Assembly: GCF_000526215.1 (NCBI RefSeq)
Contig: NZ_JAFQ01000004.1
Span: 7,440,001-7,504,000 of the forward strand
Source: Nocardia sp. BMG51109
GTDB lineage: Bacteria > Actinomycetota > Actinomycetes > Mycobacteriales > Mycobacteriaceae
DNA: 64,000 nt
Reading direction: 5' to 3'
Shown here piece after piece: positions 59,483 through 64,000 of the stretch. Below the pieces are notes generated by a model that saw only the letters and a program-made list of their open reading frames with translations, did no database searches and was not told where the DNA came from. Positions within the stretch are counted from its first letter, which is position 1. Each line of letters starts with the position of its first letter. Position numbers and translations under genes: made by a program.

Positions 59483-59956
59483 TCAGAAATCGCAGGCCAT
59501 CGCCAGCCCCACGGCCTTGACGCCCTCGCACACCGAGCTGTTGGACAGCTTCCAGACACCATCGATACGCTTCCAGACCACGCGCGCAATCAGATCCGGT
59601 TGTCCCGCTGTCTTGCTGCGCAGCATGGCGGTGTGCACGTTGCCGTCGTGGGTTTCGGGACCGGTGATCTCGTTCGACCCGCGCGGAGCTCGGTACATGC
59701 CGATGTTGTAGAGGGTGCGCGCAACCACGACCGCCCTCGTGCCGCCTTCCATATTGGCCGCCTTGGCCTCGTCGGAGGCGGGTGTTTCGATCAGGAACGC
59801 GACCTGGGCGTCGAGGTCGTCCAGGGTGGGGACCTCCTTGGTGATGAGGAACTCGCCGGGAGCGGCGGAGGCGACGGGAGCATTGACAACCGAGGCGCCG
59901 GTAGCGACAGTTGCGATCGTCGACACGACACCAGCGATAATTTTGAGGGTCTTCAT
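59483..59956 (-). CDS. Secreted protein resembling mycobacterial MTB12
   Basis: A 157-aa exported protein with signal peptide MKTLKIIAGVVSTIATVATGASVVNAPVASAAPG (AxA cleavage). The mature part (PTLDDLDAQVAFLIETPASDEAKAANMEGG...ARVVWKRIDGVWKLSNSSVCEGVKAVG) follows the layout of the low-molecular-weight antigen MTB12 family, ending in a WKLS-type helix. The function of that family is unclear. It is followed by the ABC exporter genes on the same strand, so they may share a transcript. Confidence 0.65.
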   Translation of the reverse strand: MKTLKIIAGVVSTIATVATGASVVNAPVASAAPGEFLITKEVPTLDDLDAQVAFLIETPASDEAKAANMEGGTRAVVVARTLYNIGMYRAPRGSNEITGPETHDGNVHTAMLRSKTAGQPDLIARVVWKRIDGVWKLSNSSVCEGVKAVGLAMACDF

Positions 59957-60059
59957 TTTTTCATCCTCTGATCGACTGGGACAGCACCTGATGCACGCTC
60001 GAATGTGCAGTCGGCCAACAAATTGGCGTGTCCGAGACTACTCCTGTCCTATCGGATCC

Positions 60060-60872
60060 TCAGGGTTTGCGGCCGATCGCACCGAGCATGACCATTCGAG
60101 TGTCCGGCAGGTCGGGGCGGAGCCACTCCTGTACCGGCACCACACCCGGTTCGAGCAACTCGAAGCCGGCAAGGAATGCCTCCGTCTGCGCTGTGGACCG
60201 AAAGGCGACCTGGGCCGAGGTATCGTTGGTGCCGGCGAGCACCTGGAGTATCTCCGGGGCGGAATCACTGCAGCCATGAGTGACCGCCATGTAACTGCCC
60301 GGTGCCAACCGATCGCGGAAGGCGGCGATGATCTCGGCGGGGTGTTCGTCGTCCATCACGTAATGCAGCACGCTGACCAGCGTGATGGCTACTGGCTCGT
60401 CGAAGTCGATCAGGGCGCGGTCGGTCAGCTGATCGAGGATGTCATGGGGACGACGAACGTCTCCCAGCAGTGCTGCGACACCCGGTGGTTCGGCCAGCAG
60501 CGCGACGCAATGAGAGACTACGAGCGGGTCGTAGTCGATATACACCACCCGCGCCGACGGCTCGATCCCCCGAGCCACCTCATGCACATTGGGCGAACTC
60601 GGGATACCCGAGCCGAGATCGATGAACTGACGGATGCCGGCGTCAGCGGCCATCTCGACCGCTCTGCGCATGAAACACCGGGTGAACCAGGCCAAGGTCT
60701 TGAGTTCGGGTGCGCGAGAGAGCATTTGACAGGCCAAGTCTCGGTCGATCTCGTAATTGTCCTTTCCGCCCAACAAGTAGTCGTACACCCGGGCGGAGCT
60801 CAGCTCACCGAAGTCGAACACGTGCGGCACCCGGTCGCTCTCCGGCGTAGGCCCTTCAATTCCTTCGACCAC
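60060..60872 (-). CDS. S-adenosyl methyltransferase of the DUF574 family
   Basis: A 270-aa putative SAM-dependent methyltransferase. It carries the family signature SSARVYDYLLGGKDNYEIDRDLA, then IRQFIDLGSGIPSSPNVHEVA (SAM motif I) and RVVYIDYDPLVVSH. Family members are common in actinomycetes and mostly uncharacterised. ATG or GTG 60872 starts the frame. It is isolated, with about 280 bases of unassigned DNA upstream. Confidence 0.9.
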   Translation of the reverse strand: MVEGIEGPTPESDRVPHVFDFGELSSARVYDYLLGGKDNYEIDRDLACQMLSRAPELKTLAWFTRCFMRRAVEMAADAGIRQFIDLGSGIPSSPNVHEVARGIEPSARVVYIDYDPLVVSHCVALLAEPPGVAALLGDVRRPHDILDQLTDRALIDFDEPVAITLVSVLHYVMDDEHPAEIIAAFRDRLAPGSYMAVTHGCSDSAPEILQVLAGTNDTSAQVAFRSTAQTEAFLAGFELLEPGVVPVQEWLRPDLPDTRMVMLGAIGRKP

Positions 60873-61154
60873 GGTGTAACCCTAGCCGACCGCCACCTCA
60901 GGTGTGTGCTCCCCCAGAGATCTGTCGTCGCCCGGATGTGGTGGAGTATGCGTTACCCGAACGAGGCGCTGCTCCGCCCGACCGAACCGGCCCCTCGATC
61001 CGAGCCATCGACGAACCATGCTCCGACACAACACGATCCGACACTCGACGAGCGGAGGCCGAGGCATCGGCGACGTTGCCGGCGCACGGTCGGCTCCGAG
61101 ACGGCCCGGACCGACGACGCCGGACGGCGGCGGTCGCCGTGACCACCGGCCGTT

Positions 61155-62249
61155 TCACAGATCGGTTTCAGCCAAGGCGACTGCGTGTGCTACCGCGGAC
61201 CGCGCCCGGTCGACGGTCGTATAGCGGCCTAGGCCACATGGGGCCGCGACGTCCAACAGGCCGCCGTAGGCCGACTCCGCCGCCGCCAGCCCCTGTCGTG
61301 CTTGCGCGAGCGGCTGCGTCGGATGCGCAAGCCCGGCGATAGCACGCGTAGTGGCAGGCAATTCGAGGCGTGCCAGGGGCGCGTAGTACCGCGGCCGAAC
61401 CGGCGCCTGTCTGCCGTCGCCGATGGGGAAGTGGACGAAATCGAGATGTCTCCCCGCAGGCCAGTATCGCGCTATCGCATTGGCCAGCGCGACGACCGGG
61501 GCCGTCGATCTCGGCGCCACGACCGGCTTGTCGTCGAGGCTCCCATAGCACAGGTGCACACCGAAACGGGAATCATGGGGCGCCCGTGCGACGAGGCGTG
61601 CGATCGCTCGACCTGCCGCGGTGGCCGGGCCCTGCCGCAGGCCCGCAGGTATCCCCGCGCAGAGGAGCGTCTCCGCAGCCAGTTCGAGTTGGAATACGAC
61701 GTTGCCCCGCAACGCCTCATGGATACGGACGATCTCCCTGACAGTGGCGTCGACAATCGGGCGGTAATAGGGGAAGCCTCGGTCACCACGACCGGCCGAG
61801 CCTCGACGCCACACGAGCATCCGCGCCTCGAAAGCGATGAAACCGATGACAAAGGGCGTCGGTATACCTACCTGCAAGCGAAGTCCGGGATCGGTGCGGC
61901 GCATGTCGACCAACGCTTCGATGGCACGCCCGGTCTCCTCCGCGTAACCGAGCGCGGCATCGATATCGGCTTCGCCCAGCGATCGGCCTGCCCGAAGCCG
62001 AAAAGTGTTGCGGGAACGCAGCGTCGACCAATCACCGCGCCGCACGGGCTCCAGCGCCGGGATGCTGTCGAGCCGGTCGATGATGGGTCTGATGTACCAC
62101 TGGGCACGATATGGATCCGCTTCACCGCCAGGAACCACGCCGTCCAGGAATTCACCGGCTGTGTCGACAGCGAACGCCATCGCCTTCTCTGGACTGTCCA
62201 ACTGTGCGGGCAAGCTGCCCACGAAGTGAACCCTACGCTTCGGCTGCAC
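61155..62249 (-). CDS. MetE/UroD-superfamily protein
   Basis: A 364-aa protein that looks like the beta/alpha barrel shared by cobalamin-independent methionine synthase and uroporphyrinogen decarboxylase. It shows VHFVGSLPAQLDSP near the start, LQVGIPTPFVIGFIAFEARML, VVFQLELAAETLL, HLCYGSLDDKP, LDFVHFPIGDG and the ending APCGLGRYTTVDRA. In this group several bacterial members transfer methyl groups or act on unusual substrates. The GTG start at 62249 is uncertain. A short methyltransferase-like relic lies just upstream. Confidence 0.6.
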   Translation of the reverse strand: MQPKRRVHFVGSLPAQLDSPEKAMAFAVDTAGEFLDGVVPGGEADPYRAQWYIRPIIDRLDSIPALEPVRRGDWSTLRSRNTFRLRAGRSLGEADIDAALGYAEETGRAIEALVDMRRTDPGLRLQVGIPTPFVIGFIAFEARMLVWRRGSAGRGDRGFPYYRPIVDATVREIVRIHEALRGNVVFQLELAAETLLCAGIPAGLRQGPATAAGRAIARLVARAPHDSRFGVHLCYGSLDDKPVVAPRSTAPVVALANAIARYWPAGRHLDFVHFPIGDGRQAPVRPRYYAPLARLELPATTRAIAGLAHPTQPLAQARQGLAAAESAYGGLLDVAAPCGLGRYTTVDRARSAVAHAVALAETDL

Positions 62250-62341
62250 GGCGTCAGTGTCGCATACGGCTGTCCCGGGAGGACCGTCAGAGTGTCATCC
62301 AGGTATTCGATGACGTTGTGCAGCACGACAACATCGAATCG
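62250..62341 (-). pseudogene. Relic of a class I SAM methyltransferase
   Basis: The minus strand encodes RRFDVVVLHNVIEYLDDTLTVL, which matches the post-motif II strand of class I methyltransferases (FDVV-LHNV-EYL-D). A stop lies just upstream and nothing downstream continues the fold, so only about 30 codons survive. The match is short. Confidence 0.35.
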
Positions 62342-62453
62342 CCGGCCGGGTCAGCGGGGCCCGATCAGCACGCCTCGCTCAGCACCGCGGAACCGATCCG
62401 GTCATCGACACCGATCATGTACCGAGTTCGGGAGTGGCGCGCCGGCCGATCTG

Positions 62454-63302
62454 TCATGACGCCCGAGCGGGTGTGCCGAAGGACTCCAGGATGGTGTCGA
62501 TTCGCTCCCGTGCTGCTACCGCCATCGTCGGGTGGGTGGTTTCGTAGAGTTTCCCGGATTCGACCGCGTCCAGAATGATCTCCGCTGCCCGAGCGGTGGG
62601 CAGTGCCTCCTCGGCCATCTCGGTGATCGCCTCCATCATCGGCGCCAGTTTGGCCATTACCTCCGCCGGCAACGGTGATTCCGCCGCCGCGCCCTCCGGC
62701 GGCGCGGCGAGCTCGGCCAGACCACGGAACATTCGGGTGTCCACCGGCCCCGGGCAGATCGCGCTGACACCCACCTCCGGAGCGACCAGATCCAGTTCTC
62801 CCCGTAGCGATTCCGAGATCGAGATGATCGCCGCCTTGCTCGCCGCGTACGGCGCCCCGAACAGGCCGACCGTCAGCCCCGCCAGCGAGGCGACATTGAC
62901 GATATGGCCGCGCCCGGCGGCGATCAGATGCGGTACGAAGACGCGGATACCGTTCACGACACCGCCGACATTCACCGACCAGACCCGGTCCCAATCGGCC
63001 GGTGCGACCTCCCAGCTGGGTCCGCCCGCACTCGTCCCCGCATTGTTGACCACCAGGTCCAGGCGGCCGAATTCGGCGAGCGCCCGGTCCGCGAGGGCGC
63101 GCACCTGGTCGATATCGGCCACATCGGTGGGTACGGCGATCACCTGGTCGCCGAGGTCGGAGGCGGTTTTGGTCAGCGCCGCGGTGTCGACATCGGCCAT
63201 TGCCACCCGCACACCCCGCCCCGCCAGCGCCGCGGCCAGTGCCACGCCGATCCCGTTGGCGGCACCGGTGACGACGGCGACCTGCCCGGCTTCCAGTTTC
63301 AT
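62454..63302 (-). CDS. Short-chain dehydrogenase/reductase
   Basis: A 282-aa classical SDR from ATG 63302 with GGAGGGGTT upstream. The nucleotide motif is VAVVTGAANGIGVALAAALAGRG with an Asp after the second strand (AMADVDTAA), suggesting NAD. It also has LDLVVNNAGTS, IVNVASLAGLTVG and the catalytic YAASKAA. The C-terminal part (RERIDTILESFG) is longer than in minimal SDRs. It oxidises or reduces an alcohol or ketone; the substrate is unknown. Confidence 0.93.
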   Translation of the reverse strand: MKLEAGQVAVVTGAANGIGVALAAALAGRGVRVAMADVDTAALTKTASDLGDQVIAVPTDVADIDQVRALADRALAEFGRLDLVVNNAGTSAGGPSWEVAPADWDRVWSVNVGGVVNGIRVFVPHLIAAGRGHIVNVASLAGLTVGLFGAPYAASKAAIISISESLRGELDLVAPEVGVSAICPGPVDTRMFRGLAELAAPPEGAAAESPLPAEVMAKLAPMMEAITEMAEEALPTARAAEIILDAVESGKLYETTHPTMAVAARERIDTILESFGTPARAS

Positions 63303-63490
63303 AACCCCTCCGCTCCGACCGGCCCACCCGAATGGTGAGGCGAACTCCCCCGATCCTCCCGTCCCGGCTGCGCGACCGCATCGCCCTTCGGTGTGACCGC
63401 AGCATCGCTCTCGAGTATCACAGGGCGGGACGGGATGAATTTCGCCGCCCGGCTTCGTCGGTATGGGTACGCGGTGAAAGGAGTGAGGCG

Positions 63491-63937
63491 ATGAACGCTT
63501 CCACGGACGATGCGGCACGCAAACAATTGGAAGTTCTCGTCGGCGAGTGGACGATGCAAGCAGGGCCGCCCGAGGGGCCGCCATGGCCGGGCGCGGGGCG
63601 GGTGCGATTCGAATGGCTCGGGACGGCTCCGCTATTGGTGCAGCGGTGGCAGGTCGACATGCCCGAGGCGCCCGACGGGACAGCGGTGATCGGATGCGAC
63701 GGGAAAAGCGGCTCCTACTATCAGCTCTACACCGACGAGCGCGACGTCCAGCGCATCTACAAGATGGGCCTGGATGCAGGCGTATGGACACTACAACGCC
63801 ACGGCGAACCGTTCTCCCAACGGTTCACCGGCCGCTTCTCCGAGGACGGCGGAACGATCACCGGCAGGTGGGAACTGGCGGAGGACGGCGAATCCTGGCG
63901 CACGGACTTCGACCTGACCTACACGCGAACCGGGTAG
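63491..63937 (+). CDS. DUF1579-like small beta protein
   Basis: A 148-aa protein from ATG 63491 with AAAGGAGTGAGG upstream. The pattern RKQLEVLVGEWTMQAG, FEWLGTAPLLVQRWQVD, GKSGSYYQLYTDERDVQRIYKM and FTGRFSEDGGTITGRWELAEDGESW is typical of the small lipocalin-like DUF1579 proteins of actinomycetes. These probably bind small ligands; the role is unknown. It is complete; the bases after 63937 show no supported gene. Confidence 0.7.
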   Translation: MNASTDDAARKQLEVLVGEWTMQAGPPEGPPWPGAGRVRFEWLGTAPLLVQRWQVDMPEAPDGTAVIGCDGKSGSYYQLYTDERDVQRIYKMGLDAGVWTLQRHGEPFSQRFTGRFSEDGGTITGRWELAEDGESWRTDFDLTYTRTG

Positions 63938-64000
63938 GCCCGCACCGGAATCGGCGATTCGTCCGCGAGGCGCTCGGGCTATTCGCCGCCGAACGAACAC

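Overview
The window looks like chromosomal DNA from a high-GC mycolic-acid actinomycete, most likely a Nocardia or close relative. The evidence is very high GC with G/C-ending codons, many GTG starts, numerous TetR and XRE regulators and P450s, an Lsr2 paralogue, XRE regulators of the DUF5753 type, an MTB12-like exported protein, and an ileS gene preceded by an actinobacterial-type T-box leader. All calls come from reading the sequence and translations; no database search was run.

Region 1 (1-12.7 kb) is accessory. It holds a Fe(II)/2-oxoglutarate dioxygenase, several short unknown proteins (two of them paralogous), XRE/TPR and XRE/DUF5753 regulators, and two copies of a DUF6879 + DUF5753 gene pair; the second copy has lost its helix-turn-helix. 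In the middle lies a compact plus-strand set: a thioredoxin/DinB-like fusion, a KamA-type radical SAM protein, and a complete cysteinyl-tRNA synthetase that overlaps the radical SAM gene by 4 bp. This is the strongest candidate for an undescribed pathway.

Region 2 (12.7-17.3 kb) is mobile. An ISL3-family insertion sequence with perfect 25-bp inverted repeats sits beside a PknB-like Ser/Thr kinase gene. The outer ends of the kinase-IS block are related IS termini flanked by the same 8-bp word, which suggests that the whole 4.55 kb moved as a unit. A 71-bp relic of a gene from region 1 lies just outside.

Region 3 (17.6-42 kb) is ordinary actinomycete metabolic and regulatory DNA: an ArsR/SRPBCC/reductase operon, an S9 peptidase, two P450s, tandem XRE-cupin regulators, a zinc alcohol dehydrogenase, TetR-controlled SDR genes, a secreted SapA-like protein, an acyl-CoA dehydrogenase, an AarF/ABC1 protein, a CocE-type hydrolase and Lsr2. 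Several genes are broken: a truncated TetR, an internally deleted PLP enzyme and a twice-frameshifted SDR.

Region 4 (42.2-54.5 kb) holds the T-box and ileS, then a small biosynthetic-looking locus: an XRE/TPR regulator, an amidinotransferase, a VioC/AsnO-like amino-acid hydroxylase, an HTH/NB-ARC/TPR regulator with freshly duplicated repeats, and a DAAO-like flavoprotein.

Region 5 (54.6-64 kb) holds a TetR relic, an ABBA-type aromatic prenyltransferase, a P450, an ABC exporter, an MTB12-like secreted protein, a DUF574 methyltransferase, a MetE/UroD-like protein, an SDR and a DUF1579-like protein. Several single-base frameshifts in the window fall in G or C runs, so some pseudogenes may be sequencing artefacts.
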